Of a stretch of 64,000 nucleotides of DNA, positions 46,291 to 55,504 are shown one piece after another. The stretch is from Bacillus_BD sp963765265 (GTDB lineage: Bacteria > Bacillota > Bacilli > Bacillales > Cytobacillaceae). The stretch covers positions 1 through 64,000 of the forward strand of contig CAVXVN010000012.1 in NCBI GenBank assembly GCA_963765265.1. The letters are read 5' to 3'. Below the pieces are notes generated by a model. It made no database searches and was not told the origin of the DNA. It saw only the letters and a list, made by a program, of their open reading frames with translations. Numbering within the stretch: the stretch's first letter is position 1; each line of letters starts with the position of its first letter. The position numbers and the translations under genes are program-made.

Positions 46291-47484
46291 ATGATGGATA
46301 TGTCAAAAGGAAGATTTGGTATTCATGGCGGGCAGTATATTCCAGAGACACTAATGAATGCGGTAATTGAGCTTGAAGAGGCTTATAATCACTTTAAAGA
46401 AGATCCCGAATTTGTTGAAGAACTAAATGGATTGTTAAACAATTATGCAGGTCGGCCATCAAGGCTTTATTTTGCAGAAAAGATGACGAAAGACTTAGGC
46501 GGGGCAAAGATTTATTTGAAACGGGAGGATCTCAATCATACAGGCTCCCATAAAATTAATAATGTGTTGGGACAGGTGCTGCTTGCCAAACGGATGGGTA
46601 AAACGCGTGTCATCGCGGAAACTGGTGCAGGTCAGCATGGTGTGGCAACGGCAACCGCTGCTGCATTATTAGATATGGAATGTGAGATCTTTATGGGAAA
46701 GGAAGACACAGATCGCCAAGCACTTAATGTTTATCGGATGGAGTTATTAGGTGCAAAGGTACATGCGGTAACGAGCGGTACTCAAACATTGAAAGATGCT
46801 GTCAACGAAACGATGCGTGAATGGACACAACGTGTAGATGATACCCTTTATGTACTGGGATCTGTCATGGGCCCTCATCCATTTCCAACGATCGTTCGCG
46901 ATTTCCAAAGTGTCATTGGTCGTGAAATCAAACAACAGATGTTGGAAATAGAAGGAACTCTCCCAGAAGCTGTACTTGCTTGTGTTGGCGGAGGCAGTAA
47001 TGCTATGGGGTCCTTTTATGAATTCATTGAAGATTCCAATGTCCGTCTCATCGGGTGTGAGGCCGCTGGACATGGTGTTCATACCGATAAGACTGCCGCC
47101 ACTATGGCAACTGGAACAGTCGGCATTTTCCATGGAATGAAGTCGTATTTTTGCCAAGATGAGTACGGTCAGATTGCACCGGTTTATTCGATTTCAGCAG
47201 GACTTGATTATCCTGGTGTAGGTCCGGAACATGCGAACCTTCGTGATGTTGGTAGAGCCGAATATGTACCGGTTACAGATGATGAAGCGGTAGAGGCATT
47301 TGAATACCTTTCGCGCACGGAAGGAATCATTCCGGCAATTGAAAGTGCTCATGCAGTTGCCTATGCAAAAAAACTAGCTCCGACAATGAGTCAAGATCAA
47401 GTCATGGTCATCTGTCTTTCGGGCAGAGGAGATAAAGATGTTGCGGCGATCGCACGTTACAAGGGGGTACAGATCTATGAATAA
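46291..47484 (+). CDS. trpB: Tryptophan synthase beta chain
   Basis: PLP enzyme of 397 residues that joins indole and serine to tryptophan. The PLP Lys lies in NHTGSHKINNVLGQ; GAGQHGVATATAAAL and the phosphate loop CVGGGSNAMGSFYEF follow. The C-terminus carries EYVPVTDDEAVEAF and CLSGRGDKDV. GGGGA lies before the start, with alternative ATGs at 46294 and 46300. It is under a T-box leader and overlaps trpA by 8 bases, so the two are translationally coupled. The rest of the trp operon is not in the window. Confidence 0.95.
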   Translation: MMDMSKGRFGIHGGQYIPETLMNAVIELEEAYNHFKEDPEFVEELNGLLNNYAGRPSRLYFAEKMTKDLGGAKIYLKREDLNHTGSHKINNVLGQVLLAKRMGKTRVIAETGAGQHGVATATAAALLDMECEIFMGKEDTDRQALNVYRMELLGAKVHAVTSGTQTLKDAVNETMREWTQRVDDTLYVLGSVMGPHPFPTIVRDFQSVIGREIKQQMLEIEGTLPEAVLACVGGGSNAMGSFYEFIEDSNVRLIGCEAAGHGVHTDKTAATMATGTVGIFHGMKSYFCQDEYGQIAPVYSISAGLDYPGVGPEHANLRDVGRAEYVPVTDDEAVEAFEYLSRTEGIIPAIESAHAVAYAKKLAPTMSQDQVMVICLSGRGDKDVAAIARYKGVQIYE

Positions 47485-48247
47485 AATAGAAAAAGTATTT
47501 TCAAATGGCAAGGCATTTATTCCCTTTATTACCGCAGGGGATCCATCAATGGACATAACGGAACAATTGGTTCTGCAAATGGCGGAAGCGGGAGCGGATT
47601 TAATTGAACTTGGCATTCCCTTTTCGGATCCAGTTGCAGAAGGTCCTGTCATTCAGGAAGCCGATGAACGTGCTCTTTCAGGTGGTGCTACAACGGATAA
47701 AATTTTTGACATGATGCGAAGAATTCGAAAATCTTGTGATACTCCGATTGCCTTTATGACATATGTAAACCCAATTTTCACATACGGAACAGATCGTTTT
47801 ATGAAAAATTGTCAAGAAGTTGGAATTGATGCAGTGATTGTCCCAGATGTTCCATTTGAAGAAAAAGAAGAACTTCATCCTTATTGCTCAAAATATGGAG
47901 TTTCCTTAATTTCAATGATTGCTCCATCATCTGCTAACCGAATTCAAATGATCGCAAGCGAGGCAGAAGGATTCATTTATTGTGTGTCTTCGATGGGAGT
48001 GACAGGTGTTCGGACGGAGATTAACAATGATGTTGAGAACATGATTAAACTGGTTAAAGAGGTCAAGGACATTCCGTGTGCCATTGGTTTTGGGATCTCG
48101 ACACCTGAACAAGCGAAGAGAATGGCAGCATACTCCGATGGCGTGATTGTCGGCAGTGCGATTGTCAAAATCGTTGCGCAATACGGCTCAGATTGTGTGC
48201 CACATGTTGTGGAATACGTACGGACGATGAAGAACGCAATCGTATAA
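47477..48247 (+). CDS. trpA: Tryptophan synthase alpha chain
   Basis: TIM-barrel enzyme of 256 residues that cleaves indole-3-glycerol phosphate to indole. The catalytic Glu lies in LIELGIPFSDPVAEGP and the Asp in the PDVPFEE region. GFGISTPEQAKRM and VIVGSAIVK close the phosphate site. ATG 47477 lies inside the end of trpB (ATGAATAA), preceded by AAGGGGG; an upstream GTG-like frame to 47438 is only an extension. Indole is channelled directly to TrpB. Confidence 0.94.
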   Translation: MNKIEKVFSNGKAFIPFITAGDPSMDITEQLVLQMAEAGADLIELGIPFSDPVAEGPVIQEADERALSGGATTDKIFDMMRRIRKSCDTPIAFMTYVNPIFTYGTDRFMKNCQEVGIDAVIVPDVPFEEKEELHPYCSKYGVSLISMIAPSSANRIQMIASEAEGFIYCVSSMGVTGVRTEINNDVENMIKLVKEVKDIPCAIGFGISTPEQAKRMAAYSDGVIVGSAIVKIVAQYGSDCVPHVVEYVRTMKNAIV

Positions 48248-48325
48248 TCCCTCATTTATATGTAGATCAAGTAAAATAAAAGACGTGATAAAAACGTTTT
48301 GCAAAAGGTAAGTTTAGTACAATAT

Positions 48326-48357
48326 AACGAACAGACACATTCTGTTCGTTTTTATTA
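48326..48357 (+). terminator. Terminator after trpBA
   Basis: Perfect 10-bp stem AACGAACAGA/TCTGTTCGTT around CACAT, followed by TTTATT. Confidence 0.85.
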
Positions 48358-48401
48358 TGTACAACAATATTCTTCCAAATCAATTACAATTAAGATCGTA
48401 A

Positions 48402-48616
48402 ATCGTAAAACGTGTTAGAGATCAAGCAGATGGCCGAGTAGTAAGAGTGGTGCTCACAAAAAAGTGGATAGAGATTGTAAAAGAGATTGATCATAAGTAA
48501 ATGAAAAAATCTCACAATTTTTACAGGATGAGACCGAAGAAAATCTTAATAATATGAGTATGGGGTTACAAAAATTAAATGACCTTCTACAAAAGTTAGG
48601 GAATGCTGATAAGTAA
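48402..48616 (+). pseudogene. Remnant of a MarR-type regulator C-terminus
   Basis: After a stop at 48399, the frame reads VKRVRDQADGRVVRVVLTKK and WIEIVKEID, the wing and following helix typical of MarR proteins. Near 48496 the frame shifts by one missing base (or two extra) to VNEKISQFLQDETEENLNNM and ends LNDLLQKLGNADK at 48616, a typical MarR C-terminus. No N-terminal half, start or ribosome site is present. It lies directly upstream of the second ftsH gene, so the pair may once have been a regulator and its target. Confidence 0.55.
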
Positions 48617-48644
48617 AAATATAATCCAAATAGGAGAATGGTGA

Positions 48645-50475
48645 ATGAAAGTAGACAAAAGTCCAAAGAAACCCGTTATTTTTTATCTGATGATCTCCCT
48701 GGTTGTTGTGATGATACTAAACACCTTCGTCTTTCCGTTAATGGTACAACACAAAATTACTCAAGTGGATTATGGGACCTTTTTATCGCAAGTTGAAAAG
48801 GGAGAAGTAAATACCGTTGAAATTAAAGAAAATCAGATCGGATTTACCAAATTTGATGATAAAAAAGGAGAAGACAAAGTATATGTAACGGGTCGTATGG
48901 ATGATCCAGAGCTGGTTAATCGTCTGTATGATGCAAAAATTGAATTTAGTAAGGTAATTCCAAAAGAACCCTCTCCAATTGTTACTTTCTTATTAACTTG
49001 GATTTTACCATTAGTAATATTTATAGCCATTGGACAATTCTTTTTACGCAAACTGCAAAGTAAAATGGGTGGTGGTCCCAATGCAATGACTTTTGGTAAA
49101 AGCAAAGCAAAAGTATATGTAGAAGCACAAACAGGAAAGACATTTGCCGATGTCGCAGGTCAAGAAGAAGCAAAAGAAGCCCTACAAGAAATAGTGGATT
49201 TCCTGCATAATCCAAAAAAATATAAAGAAATCGGTGCAAATATTCCAAAAGGGGCCTTGTTGGTAGGACCTCCAGGAACAGGTAAAACCCTTCTAGCTAA
49301 AGCGGTAGCAGGGGAGTCGAAAGTTCCTTTCTTTTCAATTTCAGGTTCGGAATTCGTGGAAATGTTTGTAGGGATGGGTGCAGCGAGAGTTAGAGATCTA
49401 TTTAAACAAGCGCAAGCAAAAGCACCATGCATTGTATTTATAGATGAAATCGATACCATCGGTAAAAGTCGTAATTCAGGTGGCCTTGGTGGAAATGATG
49501 AAAGAGAGCAAACATTAAATCAACTACTAACTGAAATGGACGGTTTTGATGCGGACAAAGGAGTTGTCATTTTAGCGGCAACGAATCGACCTGAAACACT
49601 TGATAAGGCTCTGCTTAGACCAGGACGATTTGACAGACGAGTTCCAGTAGAATTACCTGATCTATTAGGGCGTGAAGCCATTTTGCAAGTCCATGCAAAA
49701 AATGTTAAATTTGCGGATGATATTGATTTCAACGCGATTGCTAGAGCGACATCAGGAGCATCAGGAGCAGATTTGGCTAATATGATCAATGAAGGAGCTC
49801 TACGTGCAGTAAAACTTGGACGAACAGAGGTGAACCAAAGTGATTTGGAAGAGTCTGTTGAAGTAGTCATTGCAGGTTATCAAAGAAAAAATACGCTCAT
49901 TTCAATGAAAGATAAATTGACGATTTCTTACCATGAAGTTGGACATGCGTTGGTTGCTGCCAAACAAAGTCATTCAGCACCTGTGCATAAAATAACGATT
50001 ATCCCAAGGACATCTGGAGCTTTAGGCTATACGATGCAGGTAGAAGAGGGAGAAAAAGTACTATTGAGCAAAGAACAGGCTCTTGATAAAATTACAACTT
50101 TTATGGGTGGTCGTGCGGCAGAAGAGATAATCAATAAAACAGTGACTTCAGGCGCATCCAATGATATTGAACAAGCTACAAAGATTGCTCGAGCAATGGT
50201 TACGAGATATGGGATGAGCGAAGAATTTGATATGATGGCCTTAGAAACGGTGAATAATCCATATTTAGGTGGAGATACTTCACTTTTGGTTTCGGCACAA
50301 ACCGCAGCCAAAATTGATGATGAGAGTATTAAAAATTATTAAATCCTGTCATAAAAAAGCCATTGAGATTTTAGAGGAAAATAAAGATAAACTACATGAA
50401 TTAACCAAGTATTTATTAGAGAAAGAGACCATAACAGGGGAAGAATTTATAGAGATTTTAAATAAGAAGGAATGA
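48645..50475 (+). pseudogene. ftsH: FtsH-family membrane AAA protease, frame break near C-terminus
   Basis: Zinc metalloprotease anchored by two N-terminal helices (about residues 12-30 and 105-128). The AAA domain has GPPGTGKTLLAKAVAGE (Walker A), FIDEID (Walker B) and the SRH LLRPGRFDRR. The zinc site is HEVGH and a third ligand lies in the ASNDIEQATKIAR region. The first frame stops at 50342 with the family's helix cut off; removing one base near 50325 gives IDDEVLKIIKSCHKKAIEIL and an end at 50475, about 609 residues. Bacilli normally have one FtsH next to hprT; this shorter form may be a second, clostridial-like copy. Confidence 0.82.
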
Positions 50476-50484
50476 ATATATGAG

Positions 50485-50520
50485 AAAAGAGCTCTTATCG
50501 GAAGGTAAGGCTCTTTTTTT
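50485..50520 (+). terminator. Terminator after ftsH
   Basis: AAAAGAGCTCTTATC pairs with GGTAAGGCTCTTTT, followed by a T tract. Confidence 0.75.
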
Positions 50521-50533
50521 CGAAAATTTACCG

Positions 50534-50595
50534 AGTTTAAGAAGAGGAAAAGTTATTTTGGGTGAAAAAAGATCAGGTGTCTTCAGGAAGGGAAT
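50534..50595 (+). repeat. Left copy of a direct repeat flanking the TnpB remnant
   Basis: AGTTTAAGAAGAGGAAAAGT and the next 18 bases recur at 51718 with one base less in an A run. The following 20 bases are still similar (GTGTCTTCAGGAAGGG versus GTGTTTTCAGAAATGG). It resembles the start of the small ORF at 51746, so it is probably a decayed second copy of that gene's 5' end. Confidence 0.7.
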
Positions 50596-50712
50596 AATAT
50601 TAATAATTGAATAATCTTTACTTTCTGAGAACACAGGTCTAAAATATAAACAAATAATATTCACAAATTAGACAATGTACTGTAACGCATTGGATCCATT
50701 TTTAAGGTCAAA

Positions 50713-51685
50713 GTGCAAAAAGGAATGACTTCTCTAAAAAAAGAGATAAAATGGCTGAGTGAAGTGGATTCGACCGCTCTTCAACATTCCATTCAGGACT
50801 TAGGCAAAGCGTTTAAGAGCTACTATGGGAATGCAAAAGGAAAACCGAAATACAAAAGCAGAAAAAACGACATTCAATCGTATACATCAAAGTGTAATTA
50901 TACCAAGTCTGGTGCTACGATTCGTATTGAAAAAGAGTGTTTCGTCCGTCTTCCGAAAATAGGCCTTGTTCAATTTGGAAAGAGTAAAGAGATAAAGGGG
51001 AAAATACTTTCTGCCACAGTCCGTAGGGTTCCGTCGGGGAAATATTTCGTTTCTGTATTGACCGAACAAGAAGTCCAAAACACCCAAACTTCTATGTTTG
51101 AAGTAGGGATTGATGTTGGTTTGAAAGAATTCGCTACTTTATCAAATGGAACGAAAATTGAAAATCCAAAATGGTTTAGAAAGGCAGAAGAAAAATTAGC
51201 AAAGGCTCAACAAATACTGTCTAGAAGACAATATGGTCAGTTCAAATTGGTACAAACAAAAGAAAAAAGTAGCTAGAATTCACGAAAAAATTGTCAATCA
51301 AAGGAATGATTTTTTGCACAAAACTTCTTCTTCGCTTGTGAACGACAACCAAGTCATTTGCCTAGAAAACCTTCGTGTGAAAAATATGTTAAAAAACCAC
51401 CATTTAGCCAAAGCCATTTCAGAGGTATCTTGGTCTGAGTTTCGTAGGATGCTCGAGTACAAATGTAAATGGTATGGAAAGCAATTAATCGTTGTAGGGG
51501 CGAATTTTCCGAGTTCTCAATTGTGCTCAAATTGTGGGGAGAAAAATAAAAAAGTAAAAGATTTATCGGTGCGTATATGGACTTGTTCGTGCGGTGTCAT
51601 TCATGATCGTGACGAAAACGCTGCGAAGAACATTCTCCAAGAAGGGAAACGCCTTCTAACCGTTGGACAGACGGAGATAGCCTAA
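50713..51685 (+). pseudogene. tnpB: TnpB (IS200/IS605-type) nuclease, N-terminus missing and one frame break
   Basis: RNA-guided nuclease family of IS elements. Two frames joined by removing one base near 51238 give about 324 residues: LTSLKKEIKWL-like start, YKSRKNDIQSY, the RuvC Asp in GIDVGLKEFATLSNG, the Glu in CLENLRVKNM, a zinc ribbon CSNCGEKNKK...WTCSCG and the last Asp in HDRDENAAKNI. Typical TnpB has about 370 residues, so roughly 50 N-terminal residues are missing. There is no TnpA. The 3' end and following 30 bases would carry the guide RNA scaffold. It is probably not active as it stands. Confidence 0.85.
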
Positions 51686-51717
51686 TGGTTGCCATACAGC
51701 GTTTTAGAGCAGCCTCT

Positions 51718-51778
51718 AGTTTAAGAAGAGGAAAAGTTATTTTGGGTGAAAAAGATTAAGTGTTTTCAGAAATGGAAG
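51718..51778 (+). repeat. Right copy of a direct repeat flanking the TnpB remnant
   Basis: Second copy of the repeat at 50534. It overlaps the ribosome site and start of the small membrane-peptide ORF. IS605 elements make no target duplication, so the repeat is better explained as a gene duplication than as insertion footprint. Confidence 0.7.
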
Positions 51779-51874
51779 TGCTTTTCTTTATTTGTCTTGA
51801 CTCTTATTTTAATGGTAGGTGCAATCTTTTTAGAATCGAATCAAAAGTTAGAGCCGAAGAAAACTTCAATATAA
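51746..51874 (+). CDS. Small single-helix membrane peptide, 42 residues
   Basis: GTG-started ORF reading KKIKCFQKWKCFSLFVLTL then ILMVGAIFLESNQKLEPKKTSI. It has a basic N-terminus, one hydrophobic helix of about 19 residues and a polar tail, like a small membrane or secreted peptide. AAGAGG lies about 15 bases upstream, which is rather far. The left repeat at 50534 encodes a similar start (KKIRCLQ). Function unknown; coding is uncertain. Confidence 0.4.
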   Translation: MKKIKCFQKWKCFSLFVLTLILMVGAIFLESNQKLEPKKTSI

Positions 51875-51910
51875 AACAATTACTTTCTAAATATACTTTT
51901 ATTTTCAAAA

Positions 51911-51953
51911 AGGGAACACTCACTAACTTACTAGTGAATGTACTCTTTTTTTT
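51911..51953 (+). terminator. Terminator before fhs
   Basis: AGGGAACACTCACTA pairs with TAGTGAATGTACTCT, followed by eight T. Confidence 0.75.
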
Positions 51954-52152
51954 GGTTAAAATGAACATGTATTATACTGATTCTTCACAAAAAGGTCACA
52001 AATTTACAAATTGATAACAAATTACTTATGAAAACGTCCGTTTTTCTCCTTTCTTTTTATGAATTGTTATTATAAAATAAGATTGTGATAGATGGGAATT
52101 AGATTTGTTTCTTAACTTCCAGGTCTCAGTACATAAAAAAAGGAGAGATTTT

Positions 52153-53823
52153 ATGAAAACAGATGTTCAAATTGCACAAGAAGCCGAAATGCTCCCAATT
52201 AGTCAAATTGCCGATTCAGTTGGTATTGAAGATGATGAATTAGAATTATATGGAAAATACAAAGGGAAAGTCTCTTTAGATGTTCTTTCACGTCTTGAAG
52301 ATAAACCAGATGGAAAGCTTATCCTAGTAACAGCAATTAATCCCACTCCTGCAGGAGAAGGAAAAACAACTATGAACGTTGGACTTTCTATGGGACTAAA
52401 TAGAATCGGAAAGAAAGCGTTTACAGCATTAAGAGAACCATCACTTGGACCAGTATTTGGTGTGAAAGGTGGAGCAGCAGGTGGTGGATATTCTCAAGTA
52501 GTACCAATGGAAGATATTAACCTTCACTTCACAGGAGATTTCCATGCGATTACTTCAGCACATAATCTGCTTGCAGCAATGCTTGATAACCATCTTCAAC
52601 AAGGAAACGTTCTAGACATTGATCCTAAGAAAATTGTTTGGAGAAGAGTACTTGACATGAACGATCGTTCTCTTAGAAACATAATCGTTGGACTTGGTGG
52701 AAAACCGGATGGCTTTGTTAGACAAACTGGTTTTGATATCACTGTTGCATCTGAAATTATGGCGATCCTATGTCTTGCTACAAGTCTTTCAGATCTTAAA
52801 GAAAGATTGTCAAAAATGGTAGTAGCATATCGCAAGGATGGAAGCGCTGTTACAGCAGCAGATTTAGAAGCAACAGGAGCAATGGCCTTGTTATTGAAGG
52901 ATGCCATTAAACCTAACTTAGTTCAAACAGTTGAAAATACACCTGCATTAATTCATGGCGGACCTTTCGCTAACATCGCTCATGGTTGTAACTCTGTTAT
53001 GGCTACTAAAATTGGTTTGAAATTAGCTGACTATGTTGTAACAGAAGCTGGATTTGGCGCAGACCTTGGTGCTGAGAAATTCTTTGACATCAAAGCTAGA
53101 TTTGCAGGATTAAATCCAAATGCAGTTGTCATTGTTGCTACAATTAGAGCATTAAAAATGAATGGTGGCGTTCCAAAAACGGAACTTAGTGCTGAAAATC
53201 TTGCTGCTCTTGAAGCTGGAATTGCAAACATTGAAAGACATGTTGAAAATGTTAGCAAATTCGGTGTTCCAGCTGTAGTAGCAATCAATAAATTCCCAAC
53301 TGATACTGAAGCAGAAATCAATCTACTTAGAGAGAAATTATCTGCTAAGGGTGTAGATGTTGTTCTTGCAGAAGTATTCACAAAAGGCGGAGAAGGTGCA
53401 ATTGACTTAGCAAATAAAGTGGTTGAAATCATTGAAACAAAACCATCAAATTATGCTCCACTTTATGATGTAGATGGTTCAATTGAAGAGAAAATCAACA
53501 CAATTGCAACTGAAATTTATCGTGCTGATGGTGTTGACTTTACTGCAGCTGCTAAAAAGCAAATAAAAGAACTTGCTGCACTTGGACTTGATAAAATGCC
53601 AATTTGTATGGCGAAAACTCAATATTCATTCTCTGACGACGCAACTTTATTAGGTGCTCCAACTGGATTTAACATAACAGTTAGAGAAGTAAAAGTTAAC
53701 GCTGGTGCTGGATTTATCGTCGCTTTAACTGGAGCAATTATGACAATGCCAGGTCTTCCAAAGGTTCCTGCTGCAAATGGCATGGACATTACTGAAACTG
53801 GGGAAATTATTGGTCTTTCATAA
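52153..53823 (+). CDS. fhs: Formate-tetrahydrofolate ligase
   Basis: Enzyme of 556 residues that makes 10-formyl-THF from formate, THF and ATP. The P-loop-like site is TPAGEGKTTMNVGLSMGLNR. REPSLGPVFGVKGGAAGGGYSQV-type segment and FTGDFHAITSAHNLLAAM follow, with TEAGFGADLGAEKFFDIK later. These are all strongly conserved in Fhs. The frame opens at 52105, but AAAAGGAG lies before ATG 52153. It starts an fhs-folD-fchA-focA run. Its codon use (many CTT, GCT, ATT) looks more clostridial than that of the neighbours. Confidence 0.95.
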   Translation: MKTDVQIAQEAEMLPISQIADSVGIEDDELELYGKYKGKVSLDVLSRLEDKPDGKLILVTAINPTPAGEGKTTMNVGLSMGLNRIGKKAFTALREPSLGPVFGVKGGAAGGGYSQVVPMEDINLHFTGDFHAITSAHNLLAAMLDNHLQQGNVLDIDPKKIVWRRVLDMNDRSLRNIIVGLGGKPDGFVRQTGFDITVASEIMAILCLATSLSDLKERLSKMVVAYRKDGSAVTAADLEATGAMALLLKDAIKPNLVQTVENTPALIHGGPFANIAHGCNSVMATKIGLKLADYVVTEAGFGADLGAEKFFDIKARFAGLNPNAVVIVATIRALKMNGGVPKTELSAENLAALEAGIANIERHVENVSKFGVPAVVAINKFPTDTEAEINLLREKLSAKGVDVVLAEVFTKGGEGAIDLANKVVEIIETKPSNYAPLYDVDGSIEEKINTIATEIYRADGVDFTAAAKKQIKELAALGLDKMPICMAKTQYSFSDDATLLGAPTGFNITVREVKVNAGAGFIVALTGAIMTMPGLPKVPAANGMDITETGEIIGLS

Positions 53824-53837
53824 GAAGGAGGTACATC

Positions 53838-54701
53838 ATGGGCGTCAAACTGACTGGTAAACCTGTGGTAGAGTCTTTAAGGGAAAATATTAAATCTAGA
53901 GTAGCCACACTTGGTGAGAAAAATATTACTCCGACTCTATTATTAATCAGAGTTGGTGAACGAGAAGATGATCTTTCCTATGAAAGAGGTATCTTAAAAA
54001 ATTGTGACCTTCTTGGTATAAAAATAAATGTTATGCAACTACCTGTTGAAATCACAATGGAAGAAATAAGAAAAGTTTTTGAGGAAGCAAATAAAGATTC
54101 AAATATACACGGTATCATGATTTTTAGACCGCTTCCTAATCATCTTGATCCGGAAGAAATTCAAAATTTAATAAATCCAGCTAAAGATATTGATTGTATG
54201 TCACCTATTAATCTAGAAAAAGTATTCGAAGGAAATAGTGACGGATTTGCACCATGTACTCCAAAAGCAGTAGTTGAACTGCTTAAGCATTATGAAATTC
54301 CTTTGCAAGGAGCAAATGTTGTTGTGGCTGGAAGAAGTCTTGTCGTTGGAAAACCACTAGGGATGCTTCTTTTAGATGAAAATGCAACGGTCACCATTTG
54401 TCATTCTCGAACAAAAGATATGCCGTCTGTTACCGCAAAAGCAGATATCGTTGTTGCGGCAATTGGAAAGGCGAAGTTTATGAATGAAGACTTTTTCAGT
54501 GAAGATTCAATTGTTGTAGATGTTGGTATTAATGACGATGGCAATGGTAGTATTTGTGGAGATGTTGATTTTGACAATGTCTTTGACAAAGTTAAAGCCA
54601 TTACACCTGCCATCGGTGGAGTAGGTCTTATTACGACAACTCTTTTACTAGGGCATGTTGTACAAGCTTGTGAATATTTAAACAATTCTAAAACAATCTA
54701 A
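53838..54701 (+). CDS. folD: Methylene-THF dehydrogenase/methenyl-THF cyclohydrolase
   Basis: Protein of 287 residues that interconverts 5,10-methylene- and 10-formyl-THF. The N-terminal domain has DDLSYERGILKNCDLLGI with the catalytic Tyr and Lys (clostridial YERG pattern), then GIMIFRPLPNHLD and KDIDCMSPIN. The Rossmann domain has VAGRSLVVGKPLGMLLLDEN and ITPAIGGVGLITTTLLL. AGAAGGAGG lies before ATG 53838, 14 bases after fhs. This FolD may work mainly as dehydrogenase, as a separate cyclohydrolase (fchA) follows. Confidence 0.92.
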   Translation: MGVKLTGKPVVESLRENIKSRVATLGEKNITPTLLLIRVGEREDDLSYERGILKNCDLLGIKINVMQLPVEITMEEIRKVFEEANKDSNIHGIMIFRPLPNHLDPEEIQNLINPAKDIDCMSPINLEKVFEGNSDGFAPCTPKAVVELLKHYEIPLQGANVVVAGRSLVVGKPLGMLLLDENATVTICHSRTKDMPSVTAKADIVVAAIGKAKFMNEDFFSEDSIVVDVGINDDGNGSICGDVDFDNVFDKVKAITPAIGGVGLITTTLLLGHVVQACEYLNNSKTI

Positions 54702-54717
54702 ACTGATAATAATATTG

Positions 54718-54750
54718 AAGAAAGGCAGATATTTCTTCTGCCTTTCTTTA
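54718..54750 (+). terminator. Hairpin between folD and fchA
   Basis: AAGAAAGGCAGA pairs perfectly with TCTGCCTTTCTT around a short loop. With only a short T tract it may end only part of the transcripts or protect the upstream message. Confidence 0.7.
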
Positions 54751-54790
54751 ATAAAAATAGTATCAAACCAACATAACTGGAGGGATTCAT

Positions 54791-55417
54791 TTGTTAGAAA
54801 AAAGCTGCCATGATTTTATTCAAGAACTCTCATCGAAAGCTGCCGTGCCAGGTGGTGGAGGTGCTTCTGCATATGTTGGAGCATTAGGAATGGCGTTAGG
54901 TAGTATGGTTGGAAACCTAACTGTTGGAAAAAAGAAATATAAAGATGTTGAAGAGGATATTTTAGAACTTCTTCAAAAGTCTGAGGCTATCATTGATAAT
55001 TTAAAAAGCTTAGTTGCTAAAGATGCTGAAGTATTCTTTCCGTTATCTAAAGCCTATGGGTTACCTTCAACGACAGAAGAAGAAAAGAAAACGAAAGAAG
55101 CAGTTTTACAAGAAGCACTTATTGAAGCAACAATGGTCCCACTTGAAATTGCAAAAAATTGTTTAGCAGCCATTCATTTACATGAGGAATATGCGAAAAA
55201 AGGAACGAGCATTGCTATTAGTGATGTTGGGGTTGGTGTCATATTTTGTAAAGCAGCCCTTCAAGGTGCAAAGTTAAATGTATTAATTAATACAAAAATA
55301 ATGAAAGATCAGGATCTAAAAAATAGAGTTGAAAAAGAATTACAGGAAATTGAAAGTACGGGGTTAGCGAAGGCAGACCAAATTTATCAGGATGTTGAAA
55401 AATTGTTAATTTCTTGA
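54791..55417 (+). CDS. fchA: Methenyltetrahydrofolate cyclohydrolase (FTCD cyclodeaminase-like)
   Basis: Protein of 208 residues of the formiminotransferase-cyclodeaminase fold, which in clostridia and methylobacteria works as FchA. The signature AAVPGGGGASAYVGALG lies near residue 16, then GNLTVGKKKY. FFPLSKAYGLPSTTEEEK and ISDVGVGVIFCKAAL follow. TTG 54791 follows TGGAGGG. With fhs and folD it forms a complete formate-to-methylene-THF route. It could also act in folate-linked histidine breakdown, but no hut gene is near. Confidence 0.88.
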   Translation: MLEKSCHDFIQELSSKAAVPGGGGASAYVGALGMALGSMVGNLTVGKKKYKDVEEDILELLQKSEAIIDNLKSLVAKDAEVFFPLSKAYGLPSTTEEEKKTKEAVLQEALIEATMVPLEIAKNCLAAIHLHEEYAKKGTSIAISDVGVGVIFCKAALQGAKLNVLINTKIMKDQDLKNRVEKELQEIESTGLAKADQIYQDVEKLLIS

Positions 55418-55504
55418 TGTTTTGACTCTGATCTTGTTTTAAGGTTCTTTTTATGATAATTTCATTTTACACAGAAATTATGGATTAAGGAGTGGAGGGG
55501 AAAA

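Noticed and set aside
16986..51685. Programmed +1 frameshifting as a shared mechanism
   Set aside because: The shift sites have no common slippery codon or stop context, and the conserved protein changes frame well before the zero-frame stop in several genes. Extra bases are a simpler account.
50534..51778. Target-site duplication of the TnpB element
   Set aside because: The repeat is too long, imperfect and extends into a small ORF; IS605-type elements do not duplicate their target.
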